Shown: positions 21,614 to 21,667 of the stretch, piece by piece
Layout of the letters: the number at the start of each line of letters is the position of its first letter
How positions within the stretch are numbered: position 1 is the first letter of the stretch
Source: an uncultured Coriobacteriaceae bacterium
GTDB taxonomy: Bacteria; Actinomycetota; Coriobacteriia; Coriobacteriales; UMGS124
Direction: 5' to 3'
Assembly (NCBI GenBank): GCA_900539345.1
Contig: UQBS01000051.1
Coordinates: forward strand, 1 to 21,667
DNA length: 21,667 nt
Made by a program: the position numbers and the translations under genes
The notes under the pieces: generated by a model
Seen by the model: the letters and a program-made list of their open reading frames with translations, nothing else
Told to the model about the DNA's origin: nothing
The model's database searches: none

Positions 21614-21667
21614 CGAGGCTTCGCCAGTTTGTGTGGGTAGATCTCAAGTGGCCTAAGCCCTTCCAGG

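Noticed and set aside
1..21667. tRNA, rRNA, riboswitch or CRISPR features
   Set aside because: Intergenic regions were read for cloverleaf-like segments, conserved rRNA stretches, known riboswitch cores and repeat-spacer arrays; nothing convincing was seen by eye.

Overview
The window looks like chromosomal DNA of a high-GC, Gram-positive-type anaerobe, most likely an actinobacterium of the class Coriobacteriia (Collinsella/Olsenella/Eggerthella relatives). This is inferred from GC-rich coding throughout, a sortase-type cell-wall anchor, lipoprotein and Tat signals without outer-membrane proteins, a polytopic-membrane LuxR regulator divergent from a Tat-exported fumarate-reductase-like flavoprotein, and a giant 2-hydroxyacyl-CoA dehydratase activase. 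No rRNA, tRNA, CRISPR array or intact insertion sequence was seen.

Layout. 1-2237 (+) is the 3' part of a repeat-built surface protein (YDG/MBG-like and DUF11-like repeats) ending in a variant IPKTA sorting signal, followed by a terminator. 2318-2599 (+) is an N-terminal remnant of an IS1595-type transposase, followed by two hairpin or palindrome structures. 2814-6906 (-) is a compact polyamine ABC transporter operon potA-potB-potC-potD with its own promoter and terminator. 7005-8141 (-) encodes a lipoprotein related to trigger factor that lacks the prolyl-isomerase domain. 8284-10344 (-) encodes a YgiQ-family radical SAM protein. 10517-11974 (+) encodes a sodium-dependent NSS-family symporter.

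11975-13786 holds a structured intergenic region, a strong terminator and a hipBA-type toxin-antitoxin module. Three 18-bp palindromic sites spaced exactly 39 bp apart precede hipB. The module is visibly less GC-rich than its surroundings and looks acquired. 13817-15103 (-) is the membrane-bound LuxR-type regulator. It is divergent from 15378-16805 (+), an exported FAD-dependent fumarate-reductase-like enzyme whose 5' leader contains a candidate 45-codon ORF and two stable hairpins. 16992-21566 (+) encodes a 1524-residue activase with two tandem ASKHA domains followed by a large C-terminal region, closed by a strong terminator.

Together the region suggests polyamine uptake, sodium-driven amino-acid-type uptake and anaerobic reductive metabolism in a gut- or mouth-type anaerobe. 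The least conventional elements are the phased hip operators, the leader ORF and hairpins before the reductase, the isomerase-less extracytoplasmic chaperone, and the fused double-domain activase with no dehydratase partner nearby.
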